A program made the translations under genes and the position numbers. From positions 496,001 to 560,000 of the forward strand of contig NZ_JAKLTM010000003.1 in NCBI RefSeq assembly GCF_022012305.1: a stretch of 64,000 nt of DNA, written 5' to 3'. Origin of the DNA: Ramlibacter paludis. GTDB lineage: Bacteria > Pseudomonadota > Gammaproteobacteria > Burkholderiales > Burkholderiaceae_C. The notes under the pieces were generated by a model, which saw only the letters and a program-made list of their open reading frames with translations, searched no databases and was not told the DNA's origin. Position 1 is the stretch's first letter; every line of letters begins with the position of its first letter. Below are positions 36,511-46,193 of this stretch, one piece after another.

Positions 36511-37610
36511 GTGATGCGGGTGTCGACGGTACGGTGTTCCAGGGCCAGGAATTCGGCGGACTGCATTTCGGTGAGGCGGGACACAGTGCGCGGGAATTCG
36601 TGGGCCAGCGGGCCTTCGGTATACAACGCCTCCGGCGGCACCTCCGCCGACAGGATCAATTTGACCCGGCGATCGTAAAGGACGTCCACCAGCCAGGTAA
36701 ACCTGCGTGCTTCCGAGGCCAGCCGGGCGGACATTTTCGGCACGTCGCTCAGCAGCACGGTGTGGAACTGCGTGGCGATCTCCAGGTAGTCGTTCTGCGA
36801 GCGCGGGCCGCCGCACAGGGTGCGGAAGTCGAACCAGACCACGCCCCCGGCCTTGCGCCGCGCCCGGATCTCGCGCTGCTCGATGTGCAGCACCGGGTCT
36901 TCGTCGTCGTGCGTCTCGGCCAGCCGGCTGAAGGCCTCGTTCATCTCGGCGTCGGCCTGCGGACCGAGCGGCGAGTGGTACAGGCGCACCTGCTCCATCG
37001 TGCGCCGGCGGTAATCGGTGCCGTTGTCGACGCTGATCACTTCCAGCTTCTCGTTCAGCAGCGCGATGGCCGGCAGGATGCGGTCGCGGTGCAGGCCGTT
37101 GGGATAGAGGTCGTCGGGCCGGAAGTTGGAGGTGGTGACGAAGCCCACGCCGTTGTCGAACAGCGCGTCCAGCAGGCGGTGCAGGATCATCGCGTCGGTG
37201 ATGTCGGCGACGTGGAACTCGTCGAAGCAGATCAGGCGGTAGCGCCTGGCCATGCGCTCGCCCAGTTCGTCCAAGGGGTTGACGGTGCCCTGCAGCTCGG
37301 CGAGTTCGCGGTGCACCTCGCGCATGAACTCGTGGAAGTGCAGGCGCGTCTTGCGCACGATGGGAACCGCCTGGTAGAAGCAGTCCATCAGGAAGCTCTT
37401 GCCGCGCCCCACCCCGCCGTACATGTAGACGCCGCGCGGGATGTCGGGGCGGTTCACCAGCTTCTTGAAGAAGTTGGAGCGCTGCTCCTTGTACTCCGCC
37501 CATTCGGCGGCGCAGCGCTCCAGCGCCTCGACGCCGCGCAGCTGCGCGGGGTCGCTCTGGTAGCCCCGCGCCGCGAGTTCCGCTTCGTAGACTTCGCGGA
37601 CGCTGGGCAC
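36507..37610 (-). CDS. zapE: Cell division protein ZapE (AFG1-like ATPase)
   Basis: A 367-residue AAA-type ATPase. The P-loop is GGVGRGKSFLMD, followed by FHEFMREVH, Walker B LICFDEFHVADITDAMIL and sensor segment VGFVTTSNFRPDDLYPNGL. ZapE contacts FtsZ at late division and under low oxygen. It lies one base after lpdA's stop region, downstream of the 2-oxoglutarate dehydrogenase operon in the same direction, a common order in Burkholderiales. Confidence 0.95.
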   Translation of the reverse strand: MPSVREVYEAELAARGYQSDPAQLRGVEALERCAAEWAEYKEQRSNFFKKLVNRPDIPRGVYMYGGVGRGKSFLMDCFYQAVPIVRKTRLHFHEFMREVHRELAELQGTVNPLDELGERMARRYRLICFDEFHVADITDAMILHRLLDALFDNGVGFVTTSNFRPDDLYPNGLHRDRILPAIALLNEKLEVISVDNGTDYRRRTMEQVRLYHSPLGPQADAEMNEAFSRLAETHDDEDPVLHIEQREIRARRKAGGVVWFDFRTLCGGPRSQNDYLEIATQFHTVLLSDVPKMSARLASEARRFTWLVDVLYDRRVKLILSAEVPPEALYTEGPLAHEFPRTVSRLTEMQSAEFLALEHRTVDTRIT

Positions 37611-37611
37611 T

Positions 37612-39030
37612 TTAGAAGTTCAGCGTGCGCTTGTCGACCGCGAGTGCCGCTTCCTTGGTCGCTTCGGACAGAGACGGGTGCGCATGGCAGATGCGCGCGA
37701 TGTCTTCCGCGGAGGCCTTGAACTCCATCGCGACCACGGCTTCGGAGATCAGCTCGCTGGCCATCGGGCCGACGATGTGCACGCCGAGGATCTCGTCGGT
37801 CTTGGCGTCGGCCAGGAACTTGACCATGCCGGTGGTGTCGCCCAGTGCCCGCGCGCGGCCGTTGGCCAGGAAGGGGAAGGTGCCGGCCTTGTACTGCACG
37901 CCGGCCGCCTTGAGCTGCTGCTCGGTCTGGCCCACCCACGCGATCTCGGGGCTCGTGTAGATCACCCAGGGGATGGTGTTGAAGTTGACGTGGCCATGCT
38001 GGCCGGCGATGCGCTCGGCCACCGCCACGCCCTCTTCTTCCGCCTTGTGCGCCAGCATCGGGCCGCGCACGACGTCGCCCACCGCCCACACGTTGGGCAG
38101 GTTGGTCTTGCACAGCTCGTCGACCACGATCGCACCGCGCTCGTCCAGCTTGAGGCCGACGGCTTCCGGATTCAGGCCGATGGTGTTGGGCACGCGGCCG
38201 ATCGAGACGATCAGCTTGTCGGCTTCGATCTTCTGCGCCTCGCCCTTGGCGTTGCTGTAGTTGACGGTGACGCCGGCCTTGCCGTTCACCACTTCGCCCA
38301 CCTTCACGCCCAGCTCGATCTTCAGGCCCTGCTTGTCGAAGGCCTTCTTGGCTTCCTTGGCGATCTGCTCGTCGACCGCGCCCAGGAAGGTGGGCAGCGC
38401 TTCCAGCACCGTCACTTCGGCACCGAGGCGGCGCCACACGGAGCCCATTTCCAGGCCGATCACGCCGGAGCCGATCAGTACCAGCTTCTTCGGCACGGAC
38501 TGGATGCGCAGCGCGCCGTCGTTCGACAGCACGTTCTGCTCGTCGAAAGGCACGCCGGGCAGTGCGCGGGCGTTGGAGCCCGTCGCCACGATCACGTGCT
38601 TGCCCACCAGGGTCTCTTCGCCGACCTGGATCTCGTAGCCTTCGCCGCCCGCCTTGGCGAAGGAGCCGCGGCCGTGGAAGAAGGCGATCTTGTTCTTCTT
38701 GAACAGGTAGAGGATGCCGTCGTTGTTCTGCTTCACGACGGCGTCCTTGCGGCCCAGCATCTTCGCGACGTCCAGGCCCAGGCCCTTGACCTCGATGCCG
38801 TGGTCGGCGAAGTGCTTGCCGGCGTGCTCGTAGTGTTCCGAGGACTGCAGCAGCGCCTTGGACGGGATGCAGCCCACGTTGGTGCAGGTGCCGCCCGGGG
38901 CCGGTCCGCCCTTGTCGTTCTTCCACTCGTCGATGCAGGCGGTGTTGAAACCCAGCTGCGCCGCGCGGATGGCGGCGATGTAGCCGCCGGGACCGCCGCC
39001 GATGACGATCACGTCGAATTGTTTGCTCAT
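37612..39030 (-). CDS. lpdA: Dihydrolipoyl dehydrogenase (E3) of 2-oxoglutarate dehydrogenase
   Basis: A 472-residue flavoprotein that reoxidises dihydrolipoamide. FAD loop [20 protein letters not shown], redox disulfide [19 protein letters not shown] loop [17 protein letters not shown] and the C-terminal His-Glu in [16 protein letters not shown]. The start is ATG 39030 (MSKQFDV); the open frame upstream only translates the repeat (its [11 protein letters not shown] is the usual signature of that element). A second E3, with a lipoyl domain, is at 55093. Confidence 0.97.
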   Translation of the reverse strand: MSKQFDVIVIGGGPGGYIAAIRAAQLGFNTACIDEWKNDKGGPAPGGTCTNVGCIPSKALLQSSEHYEHAGKHFADHGIEVKGLGLDVAKMLGRKDAVVKQNNDGILYLFKKNKIAFFHGRGSFAKAGGEGYEIQVGEETLVGKHVIVATGSNARALPGVPFDEQNVLSNDGALRIQSVPKKLVLIGSGVIGLEMGSVWRRLGAEVTVLEALPTFLGAVDEQIAKEAKKAFDKQGLKIELGVKVGEVVNGKAGVTVNYSNAKGEAQKIEADKLIVSIGRVPNTIGLNPEAVGLKLDERGAIVVDELCKTNLPNVWAVGDVVRGPMLAHKAEEEGVAVAERIAGQHGHVNFNTIPWVIYTSPEIAWVGQTEQQLKAAGVQYKAGTFPFLANGRARALGDTTGMVKFLADAKTDEILGVHIVGPMASELISEAVVAMEFKASAEDIARICHAHPSLSEATKEAALAVDKRTLNF

Positions 39031-39048
39031 GGATCTTGCCTTCTGGTT

Positions 39049-39076
39049 GTCATCCCGGGCTTGACCCGGGATCCAG
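39049..39076. repeat. GTCAT...ATCCAG repeat, copy 3
   Basis: GTCATCCCGGG, CTTGA and CCCGGGATCCAG: a 28-base variant with an ATCCCGGG / CCCGGGAT stem. It lies between odhB and lpdA, 18 bases upstream of the lpdA ATG. Confidence 0.7.
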
Positions 39077-39102
39077 CCCCGGCGATCGATCAACCACGGG
39101 AG

Positions 39103-39130
39103 CTGGATTGCGGGTCAAGCCCGCAATGAC
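39103..39130. repeat. GTCAT...ATCCAG repeat, copy 4 (inverted)
   Basis: CTGGATTGCGGG, TCAAG and CCCGCAATGAC: the inverted partner of copy 3, 26 bases away, ending 8 bases before the odhB stop on the minus strand. Stem ATTGCGGG/CCCGCAAT is kept by paired changes. Confidence 0.7.
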
Positions 39131-39138
39131 ATGGTTTG

Positions 39139-40401
39139 TCAGATATCGAACAGCAGGCGGGCCGGATCTTCCAGCGCTTCCTTCATCGCCACCAGGCCCA
39201 GCACGGCTTCGCGGCCGTCGATGATGCGGTGGTCGTAGGACATCGCCAGGTAGTTCATCGGGCGGACCACGATCTGGCCGTTCTCCACCACCGCGCGGTC
39301 CTTGGTGGCGTGCACGCCCAGGATGGCCGACTGCGGCGGGTTGATGATGGGGGTGGACAGCATCGAGCCGAACACGCCGCCGTTGGAGATGGAGAAGGTG
39401 CCGCCCGTCATCTCCTCGATGCCCAGCTTGCCGTCGCGCGCCTTCTGGCCGTATTCGGCGATCTTCTTCTCGATGTCGGCGAACGACATCTGGTCGGCGT
39501 TGCGCAGGATGGGCACCACCAGGCCGCGCGGCGAACCGACGGCGATGCCGATGTCGAAGTAGCCGTGGTAGACGATGTCGTTGCCGTCGACCGAGGCGTT
39601 CAGCACCGGGTACTTCTTCAGCGCGTGCACGGCGGCCTTCACGAAGAAGGACATGAAGCCGATCTTGACGCCGTGTTCCTTCTCGAACTTCTCCTGGAAG
39701 CGCTTGCGCATCTCCATCACCGGCGCCATGTTCACTTCGTTGAACGTGGTCAGGATGGCGTTGGTCGACTGCGACTGCAGCAGGCGCTCGGCGACGCGCG
39801 CGCGCAGGCGCGACATCGGCACGCGCTGCTCGGGACGGTCGCCCAGGTCGGGCGCGCTGACCGGCGCGGCCACTTGCGGCAGGTTGGCCTTGGGAGCGGC
39901 CGCCACCGGCACGGGCGCGGCCACCTTGGCGGCGCCGCCACCGGCGACGGCGCCCAGCACGTCACCCTTGGTCACGCGGCCGTCGCGGCCGGTGCCCGGC
40001 ACGGAACCGGCAGCCAGGTTGTTGTCGGCCATCAGCTTGGCGGCGGCCGGCATGGCGACGCCGGACTTGGAGCCGCCGGCAGCAGGCGCGGCCTGGGCGG
40101 GAGCCGCGGCGGCGGGGGCCGGGGCAGCGGCGGCAGCGGGCGCACCGGCCGCGGCCTTGCCTTCGCTGTCGATCTTGGCGATCACCTGGTCGGCGGTGAC
40201 GGTGGCACCGTCGGCCTGCACGATCTCGGCCAGCACGCCCGCGCTGGGCGCCGGCACTTCGAGGACCACCTTGTCGGTCTCGATCTCGACCAGGATCTCA
40301 TCGATCGCCACGGCTTCGCCGGGCTTCTTCTTCCACTGCAGCAGGGTCGCTTCTGCAACCGACTCGGACAGTTGCGGGACCTTCACGTCAACGATAGCCA
40401 T
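39139..40401 (-). CDS. odhB: Dihydrolipoyl succinyltransferase (E2) of 2-oxoglutarate dehydrogenase
   Basis: A 420-residue core enzyme (sucB). One N-terminal lipoyl domain (lipoyl Lys in [14 protein letters not shown], about residue 44), an Ala/Pro linker, the E3-binding domain ([34 protein letters not shown]) and a C-terminal acyltransferase domain with [20 protein letters not shown]. It forms the 24-mer core of the complex. It stands between odhA and lpdA, each gap carrying a repeat pair. Confidence 0.97.
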   Translation of the reverse strand: MAIVDVKVPQLSESVAEATLLQWKKKPGEAVAIDEILVEIETDKVVLEVPAPSAGVLAEIVQADGATVTADQVIAKIDSEGKAAAGAPAAAAAPAPAAAAPAQAAPAAGGSKSGVAMPAAAKLMADNNLAAGSVPGTGRDGRVTKGDVLGAVAGGGAAKVAAPVPVAAAPKANLPQVAAPVSAPDLGDRPEQRVPMSRLRARVAERLLQSQSTNAILTTFNEVNMAPVMEMRKRFQEKFEKEHGVKIGFMSFFVKAAVHALKKYPVLNASVDGNDIVYHGYFDIGIAVGSPRGLVVPILRNADQMSFADIEKKIAEYGQKARDGKLGIEEMTGGTFSISNGGVFGSMLSTPIINPPQSAILGVHATKDRAVVENGQIVVRPMNYLAMSYDHRIIDGREAVLGLVAMKEALEDPARLLFDI

Positions 40402-40430
40402 TTGAATTCTTTCAGTGTTCTGGAACAGTC

Positions 40431-40490
40431 GTCATCCCCGCGAAGGCGGGGATCCAGGGCGCCCTGGATTCCCGCCTCCGCGGGAAGGAC
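40431..40490. repeat. Inverted pair of GTCAT...ATCCAG repeats (copies 5 and 6)
   Basis: Copy 5 (40431-40457) has ATCCCCGC/GCGGGGAT arms; copy 6 (40464-40490) is inverted, with ATTCCCGC and GCGGGAA. The six bases between them (GGCGCC) complete a CCAGGGCGCCCTGG palindrome, so the whole 60 bases can fold as a cruciform or long hairpin. It lies between odhA and odhB, inside the operon. Confidence 0.8.
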
Positions 40491-40498
40491 GAAGCAAC

Positions 40499-43369
40499 CT
40501 ATTTGGTGAGAACGAAGCCCTTGAGCTTGGCAAAGGCCGCATCGACCAGCGCCTTCTGCTGCTCGACGTGCAGGTGCGAATAGCCCACCGCCGGCGAGGC
40601 GGACGCGGCGCGGCCGGCATAACCGAGCTTCTGCCCTTCCTGCATGTTCTCGTGGATGTTGTGCTGGATGAAGAACCAGGCGCCCTGGTTCTGCGGCTCG
40701 TCCTGGCACCACACTATGTCGGCGGCGTTCGGGTACTTCTTCAGCTCCGCGGCGAAGGCCTTGTGCGGGAAGGGGTACAGCTGTTCGACGCGGATGATCG
40801 CCACGTCGTCGGCGCCCTTCTCCTCGCGCTTCTTGGCCAGGTCGTAGTAGACCTTGCCCGAGCACACGATCAGGCGCTTGACCTTGTCGGCCTTCAGTTC
40901 CTTGTCTTCCGGGATCACGGTCTGGAAGGCGCCGCGGGTGAACTCCGACAGCGGCGAGGTCGCGTCCTTGTTCCGCAGCAGCGACTTGGGCGTCATGATG
41001 ACCAGCGGCTTGCGCAGGTTGCGGATCATCTGGCGGCGCAGCAGGTGGAAGATCTGGCTGGCGGTCGTCGGCTGCACCACCTGCATGTTGGTGTCGGCCG
41101 ACAGCTGCATGAAGCGCTCCAGGCGCGCCGAGCTGTGCTCGGGGCCCTGGCCTTCGTAGCCGTGCGGCAGCATCAGCGTGATGCCGTTGACGCGGCCCCA
41201 CTTCACTTCGCCGGAGGCGATGAACTGGTCGATGACGACCTGCGCGCCGTTGACGAAGTCGCCGAACTGGCCTTCCCAGATCACCAGCGTGTGCGGGTCG
41301 TTGGAGGCGTAGCCGTATTCGAAGCCCAGCACCGCCTCTTCCGACAGGATGGAGTCGATGCAGGTGAACGGGGCCTGGTTCTCGGCCACGTTCTCCAGCG
41401 GCACGTAGGTGCCGACGTCCCACTTCTCGCGGTTCTGGTCGTGCAGCACGGCGTGGCGGTGCACGAAGGTGCCGCGGCCCACGTCCTCGCCCGACAGGCG
41501 CACCGGGTAGCCCGACGCGACCAGCGAGGCGTAGGCCATGTGCTCGCCCATGCCCCAGTCGACGTTGGCTTCGCCGCGGCCCATGGCGGCGCGGTCTTCC
41601 AGCACCTTCTTCACCAGCGGGTGCACGGTGAAGTTCTCCGGCACGGTGGTGATGCGCTCGGCCAGGCGCTTCCACTCGGCCAGCGGGATGGCGGTGTCGG
41701 CGGCGTCGGTCCACTTCCTGTTCAGGTAGGGCGCCCAGTCGACGGCGTACTTGCTCTTGAAGTTGGACAGCACCGGGTCCACGGTGTGCTTGCCGGCGTC
41801 CATGGCGGCGCGGTAGCCCTTGACCATGTCGTCGCCCAGCGTGTCGCCCATGCCCTGCGCGGCCAGCTTGTCGGCGTACAGCTTGCGCGTGCCCGGGTGC
41901 TGGGCGATCTTCTTGTACATCAGCGGCTGGGTCAGCGCGGGCGTGTCCTGCTCGTTGTGGCCCAGCTTGCGGAAGCAGACGATGTCGACCACGACATCCT
42001 TCTTGAACTCCATGCGGTATTCGATCGCGAGCTGCGTCGCGAGCACCACGGCTTCCGGGTCGTCGCCGTTCACGTGCAGCACCGGCGCCTCGATCATCTT
42101 GACGATGTCGGTGCAGTACAGCGTGGAGCGGGCGTCGCGCGGGTCGGAGGTGGTGAAGCCGATCTGGTTGTTGATGACGATGTGCACCGTGCCGCCCGTG
42201 TAGTAGCCACGGGTTTCGGCCAGCGCCAGCGTCTCCTGCACCACGCCCTGGCCGGCGATGGCGGCGTCGCCGTGCACCAGCACGGGCAGCACCTGCTTGC
42301 CCAGTTCGTCGGCGCGGCGGTCCATCCGGGCGCGCACCGAGCCCTCGACCACCGGGTTCACGATTTCCAGGTGCGACGGGTTGAAGGCCAGCGACAGGTG
42401 GACCGGGCCGCCGGGGGTGCTGACGTCCGAGCTGAAGCCCTGGTGGTACTTCACGTCGCCGGCCGGCAGGTCTTCCGGCGCGCTGTGGTCGAACTCGGCG
42501 AACAGGTCCTTGGGCATCTTGCCCAGGGTGTTCACCAGCACGTTCAGGCGGCCGCGGTGGGCCATGCCGATCACGATTTCCTGCACGCCCTTGGCGCCGG
42601 CCTGCTGGATCAGTTCGTCCATCGAGGCAATGAAGCTCTCGCCGCCTTCGAGCGAGAAGCGCTTCTGGCCGACGTACTTGGTGTGCAGGAAGCGCTCGAG
42701 GCCTTCGGCCGCGGTCAGGCGGTCGAGGATGTGCTTCTTCTTCTCCGCGCCGAAGGTCGGCTTGGAGCGGATCGCTTCCAGCTTCTGCTGCCACCAGCGC
42801 TTGCGGTTCTGGTCGCTGATGTACATGAACTCGGCGCCGATGGTGCCGCAGTACGTCTCGCGCAGGGCGTTCAGCAGGTCGCGCAGCGACATGCTCTGCT
42901 TGCCGAAGAAGGTGTTGCTCGTGTTGAACACCGTTTCCTGGTCGGCGTCGCTGAAGCCGTAGAAGGAAGGCTCCAGCTCGGGGATGTTCTCGCGGACGTC
43001 GCGCTTGAGCGGGTCCAGGTCGGCCCAGCGGGCGCCGACGTTGCGGTAGGCGGCGATCAGCTGCTGGACGGCCGTGCCCTTGCGGGCCAGTTCGGTGTCG
43101 CCGCCGGCCGCGACCACGACCTTGGTGCCGCCCTGCTTCGCGCGCTCGGCGAAGGCGTTGACGACGGGAAGGTGGGGGACGTCCTTGGCATTGCTGCCGT
43201 CGACGGCGGGAACGTTCTGCAGCGCGTCGAAGTATTCGCGCCAGTTGTCGGGAACGCTGCCTGGGTTGGCCAGGTAGTTCTCGTACATCTCCTCGACATA
43301 CGGCGCGTTGCCGCCGAAGAGGTACGAATTGCTGTTGTACGCCGTGTAGACGGTGCTTTGCTCACTCAT
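40499..43369 (-). CDS. odhA: 2-oxoglutarate dehydrogenase E1 component
   Basis: A 956-residue thiamine-diphosphate decarboxylase (sucA) of the citric acid cycle. The N-terminus has the E2-binding helix with NSYLFGGNAPYVEEMYENYL, then FYGFSDADQETVF, GMAHRGRLNVLVNTL, HGDAAIAGQGVVQETLAL and VINNQIGFTTSDPRDARST (ThDP/Mg site), and the transketolase-like C-terminal half with PHGYEGQGPEHSSARLERFM. Length is normal. It is first in the operon odhA-odhB-lpdA. The 161-base gap upstream after prpE must hold the promoter. Confidence 0.98.
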   Translation of the reverse strand: MSEQSTVYTAYNSNSYLFGGNAPYVEEMYENYLANPGSVPDNWREYFDALQNVPAVDGSNAKDVPHLPVVNAFAERAKQGGTKVVVAAGGDTELARKGTAVQQLIAAYRNVGARWADLDPLKRDVRENIPELEPSFYGFSDADQETVFNTSNTFFGKQSMSLRDLLNALRETYCGTIGAEFMYISDQNRKRWWQQKLEAIRSKPTFGAEKKKHILDRLTAAEGLERFLHTKYVGQKRFSLEGGESFIASMDELIQQAGAKGVQEIVIGMAHRGRLNVLVNTLGKMPKDLFAEFDHSAPEDLPAGDVKYHQGFSSDVSTPGGPVHLSLAFNPSHLEIVNPVVEGSVRARMDRRADELGKQVLPVLVHGDAAIAGQGVVQETLALAETRGYYTGGTVHIVINNQIGFTTSDPRDARSTLYCTDIVKMIEAPVLHVNGDDPEAVVLATQLAIEYRMEFKKDVVVDIVCFRKLGHNEQDTPALTQPLMYKKIAQHPGTRKLYADKLAAQGMGDTLGDDMVKGYRAAMDAGKHTVDPVLSNFKSKYAVDWAPYLNRKWTDAADTAIPLAEWKRLAERITTVPENFTVHPLVKKVLEDRAAMGRGEANVDWGMGEHMAYASLVASGYPVRLSGEDVGRGTFVHRHAVLHDQNREKWDVGTYVPLENVAENQAPFTCIDSILSEEAVLGFEYGYASNDPHTLVIWEGQFGDFVNGAQVVIDQFIASGEVKWGRVNGITLMLPHGYEGQGPEHSSARLERFMQLSADTNMQVVQPTTASQIFHLLRRQMIRNLRKPLVIMTPKSLLRNKDATSPLSEFTRGAFQTVIPEDKELKADKVKRLIVCSGKVYYDLAKKREEKGADDVAIIRVEQLYPFPHKAFAAELKKYPNAADIVWCQDEPQNQGAWFFIQHNIHENMQEGQKLGYAGRAASASPAVGYSHLHVEQQKALVDAAFAKLKGFVLTK

Positions 43370-43482
43370 CCTGTCCGCTACTTTCCGTCTCCCTGGAGGA
43401 GACTTTTAGCTGGTTAAGTTACCTTCCGCGACACGGCTGGACCGGTTGGCGGATGCGACTGTGGGGGAAGGTCCCGGGTTGC

Positions 43483-43500
43483 GGTGGCGATTGTGCCACC
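43483..43500. other. Perfect 6-bp inverted repeat upstream of odhA
   Basis: GGTGGC (43483-43488) and GCCACC (43495-43500) around GATTGT. It lies 31 bases after the prpE stop and 114 bases before the odhA start, so it could be a weak terminator stem or an operator for the odh operon. No U-tract follows. The remaining part of the gap shows no clear -35/-10 pair. Confidence 0.3.
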
Positions 43501-43530
43501 GAATCAGGGTTACCACCAAGGATGGGCTGC

Positions 43531-45423
43531 TTACCCGCGCAGGGTGTCCTTGATCTGCTGCAGCGCCGTCGGGTCCTCGATGGTGGTGAGGTCACCCGCA
43601 TCGCGCCCTTCGCACACCGCCTGGATCGCCCGCCGCAGCAATTTGCCGCTGCGGGTCTTGGGCAGCAGCGTGACGAACCGCACGCGGGCGGGCCGGGCGA
43701 CGGCGCCCAGCTGCTGGTCGACCAGCTTCATGATGTCGCCCTCCAGTTTCAGGCGCGCGGGCTCGTCGGCGATGCTGGCCGCGTCCTTCACGACGCAGAA
43801 CGCCATCGCCACCTGGCCCTTCAGCGGATCGGCCACGCCCACCACGGCGACCTCCGCCACCTTCGGGTGGCTGGAAATGCTCTCCTCGATCTCGCGCGTC
43901 CCCAGCCGGTGGCCGGCCACGTTGATCACGTCGTCGGTGCGGCCCAGGATGTAGAAGTAGCCGTCCTCGTCGCGGATGCCCCAGTCGAAGGTGCTGTACA
44001 CCTGCCGGCCCGGAATGCTGGACCAGTAGGTCTGCACGTAGCGCTGGTCGTCGCCCCACACGGTCTGCATGAAGCCGGGCGGCGTGGGCCCGGCGATCAC
44101 CACCACGCCTTTCTGGTTGGGCTCAGTGAGTTCCTCGCCCGTGGTCTCGTGCACGATCTTGACGTCGAAGCCGTACATGGGCACGCCGGGGCTGCCGAAC
44201 TTGCTGGCCTGCCGCTCCACGCCATTGGCGATGGTCAGGATCGGCCAGCCGCTCTCGGTCTGCCAGTAGTTGTCGATGATGGGCACGCCCAGGCCCTCGC
44301 TGATCCAGCGCGCCGTCGGCTCGTCGAGCGGCTCGCCGGCGAGGAACAGCGCCTTCAGGCTGGACAGGTTGTACTTCTTCAGGAACGCCGGGTCCTGCTT
44401 CTTCAGCACGCGCACCGCCGTCGGCGCGCTGAACATGGAGGTCACCTTGTACTTCTCGACCAGGCTCCACCAGATGCCGGCGTCGGGCCGGATCGGCAGG
44501 CCCTCGTAGAGGATGGTCGCCATGCCCGCGATCAGCGGCCCGTACACGATGTAGCTGTGGCCCACGACCCAGCCGATGTCGCTGGTGGAGAAGTAGGTCT
44601 CGCCCGGCTCGCCCAGGAAGATGTGCTTCATGCTGGCGGCCAGCGCCACCGCGTAGCCGCCGACGTCGCGCTGCACCCCTTTCGGCCGCCCGGTGGTGCC
44701 GCTGGTGTAGATCGTGTAGCTGGTGTCGGTGGCGTCCAGCCAGGCGCAAGGCACTTCGGCGTCCGCATGCCGGTCGGCCAGCGTCGCCCAGTCGTGGTCG
44801 CGGCCGGCCACCAGGTCCATGGGCGCGAGGTTGCGGTCCACGAGCAGCACGGCCTGCGGCTTGTGCCCGGCCAGGCGGATCGCTTCGTCCAGCAGCGGCT
44901 TGTACGCCACCACCTTGCCGCCGCGGGAGCCGGCATCGGCGCTGACGACGATGCCGGGGGCGAAGTCGTCGATACGGGAGGCGAGCGACACCGAGGCGAA
45001 GCCGCCGAACACCACCGAGTGGATGGCGCCCAGGCGCGCGCAGGCCAGCATGGCGAACACGGCTTCCGCGATCATCGGCATGTAGATCAGCACGCGGCTG
45101 CCGCGCGTGGCGCCCAGCGACTGCAGCACCGCCGCCATCTTCTGCACCTCCCGGTGCAGTTCGCGGAAGGTGTAGGTTTTCTCCTGGCTCGTTTCGCTGG
45201 AGACGTAGATCAGCGCCGGCTGGTCGGGCCGCTCGCGCAGGTGCCGGTCCACCGCGTTGTGGCACAGGTTGGTGGTGCCGCCGGCGAACCAGCGCACGAA
45301 GGGCGGCTCGCTCTGGTCGCAGATGCGCTGCGGCGGCGTCTTCCAGTCGATCAGTTTCGCCTGCTCGGCCCAGAAGGCGTCGCGCTCCTCGAGCGAACGG
45401 CGGTGGAACTCTGCGTAGCGCAT
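43531..45423 (-). CDS. prpE: Propionyl-CoA synthetase
   Basis: A 630-residue acyl-CoA synthetase (ANL superfamily). ATG 45423 follows GAGGAGA and gives MRYAEFHRRSLEERDAFWAE, the family N-terminus. The AMP-binding loop is YTIYTSGTTGRPKGVQRD, with IDNYWQTESGWPI, STFDWGIRDEDGYFYILGRT and the catalytic Lys in KTRSGKLLRRAI. PrpE is favoured over acetyl-CoA synthetase by its overall pattern (KGVQRD, NLCHNAVDRH). The other methylcitrate-cycle genes are not adjacent. It may be acylated on the catalytic Lys and reactivated by the sirtuin at 4678; that is inference. Confidence 0.93.
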   Translation of the reverse strand: MRYAEFHRRSLEERDAFWAEQAKLIDWKTPPQRICDQSEPPFVRWFAGGTTNLCHNAVDRHLRERPDQPALIYVSSETSQEKTYTFRELHREVQKMAAVLQSLGATRGSRVLIYMPMIAEAVFAMLACARLGAIHSVVFGGFASVSLASRIDDFAPGIVVSADAGSRGGKVVAYKPLLDEAIRLAGHKPQAVLLVDRNLAPMDLVAGRDHDWATLADRHADAEVPCAWLDATDTSYTIYTSGTTGRPKGVQRDVGGYAVALAASMKHIFLGEPGETYFSTSDIGWVVGHSYIVYGPLIAGMATILYEGLPIRPDAGIWWSLVEKYKVTSMFSAPTAVRVLKKQDPAFLKKYNLSSLKALFLAGEPLDEPTARWISEGLGVPIIDNYWQTESGWPILTIANGVERQASKFGSPGVPMYGFDVKIVHETTGEELTEPNQKGVVVIAGPTPPGFMQTVWGDDQRYVQTYWSSIPGRQVYSTFDWGIRDEDGYFYILGRTDDVINVAGHRLGTREIEESISSHPKVAEVAVVGVADPLKGQVAMAFCVVKDAASIADEPARLKLEGDIMKLVDQQLGAVARPARVRFVTLLPKTRSGKLLRRAIQAVCEGRDAGDLTTIEDPTALQQIKDTLRG

Positions 45424-45494
45424 GGCAATGTCTCCTCGCATCTGCGGGCCATTGTGGCCACGCGCCTTGCCGCAGCCTGACGCCGCGCGCCCGC

Positions 45495-46100
45495 CTATTT
45501 GAGCAAGGTCAAGACTTCCTTGAAACGGGGATGTTCCGCATCGCGCAACCACTCGAAAGCCACCATCTCGGTCGTCACGAGTTCGGCGCCCGCGCCGGCC
45601 AGGCGGTCGAAGGCGGCATCGCGGTTGCGCTCGCTGCGCGAGCCGCAGGCATCGGTCACCACCCAGACTTCCAGTTCCTGCTCCAGCAGGCCCAGTGCGG
45701 TCTGCAGCAGGCAGACGTGGGCTTCGCAGCCGGCGAGCACCAGGCTTTCGCGGCCGGGCGCCGCCTGCGGCGCGGCCTTCTGCAGGTGCTTCGGCAGGCT
45801 GCGGGCGTTGCCGCCCTGGGCCTTGGGCGCGGGTTTCAGGCGGGGCAGCAGGTCCTCGGTGCCATCGAAGGCCATCTTGGCGATCACCCGGCCGGCGACG
45901 TGCGGCTGCAGCGCCTCGACCGTGTCGCCCAGGCCGTCCGGGTTCTCCTCGGTGCCCCAGATCGGCACTTGCAGCAGCTTCGCAATGCGTGCCAGCCGCA
46001 CGGCATTGGCGAGCACGGCTTCGCCCTCATGGATGGCGGGCATCAGGCGTTGCTGGTAGTCAACGAGCACCAGCTGGGATTCTTCGACGTCGAGAAGCAT
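45495..46100 (-). CDS. Isochorismatase-family hydrolase
   Basis: A 201-residue cysteine hydrolase. The triad is visible: Asp14 (LVLVDYQQRLMPAI), Lys75 (VIAKMAFDG) and Cys125 (LVLAGCEAHVC). The cis-peptide motif after the Lys region and the length fit the YcaC-like/nicotinamidase superfamily. The substrate is unknown. It stands alone between prpE and the divergent kinase gene. Confidence 0.88.
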   Translation of the reverse strand: MLLDVEESQLVLVDYQQRLMPAIHEGEAVLANAVRLARIAKLLQVPIWGTEENPDGLGDTVEALQPHVAGRVIAKMAFDGTEDLLPRLKPAPKAQGGNARSLPKHLQKAAPQAAPGRESLVLAGCEAHVCLLQTALGLLEQELEVWVVTDACGSRSERNRDAAFDRLAGAGAELVTTEMVAFEWLRDAEHPRFKEVLTLLK

Positions 46101-46147
46101 GCTTTTTCCTTTGCCCCGATTATTCCAGCGCAACTTAGGCAACAGGC

Positions 46148-46178
46148 TTGACGCCGCGGCCGCCTGCACCGCTACACT
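46148..46178 (+). promoter_or_regulatory. Candidate promoter of the receiver-kinase gene
   Basis: TTGACG (46148-46153) and TACACT (46173-46178) are 19 bases apart. Transcription would begin about 8 bases before the ATG at 46194, which has no ribosome binding site. Confidence 0.35.
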
Positions 46179-46193
46179 CGACAGCGCATCACC

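Noticed and set aside
39031..39093. N-terminal extension of lpdA up to 39093
   Set aside because: It translates the intergenic repeat; the conserved protein begins at ATG 39030.
43440..43510. Sigma-54 promoter (TGGCAC element) before odhA
   Set aside because: TGGCAC is present on the minus strand but the required TTGC element at the right spacing is not.
43531..45423. Acetyl-CoA synthetase (acs) as the identity
   Set aside because: The overall pattern and segments such as NLCHNAVDRH and KGVQRD fit PrpE better; acetate activity is still possible.
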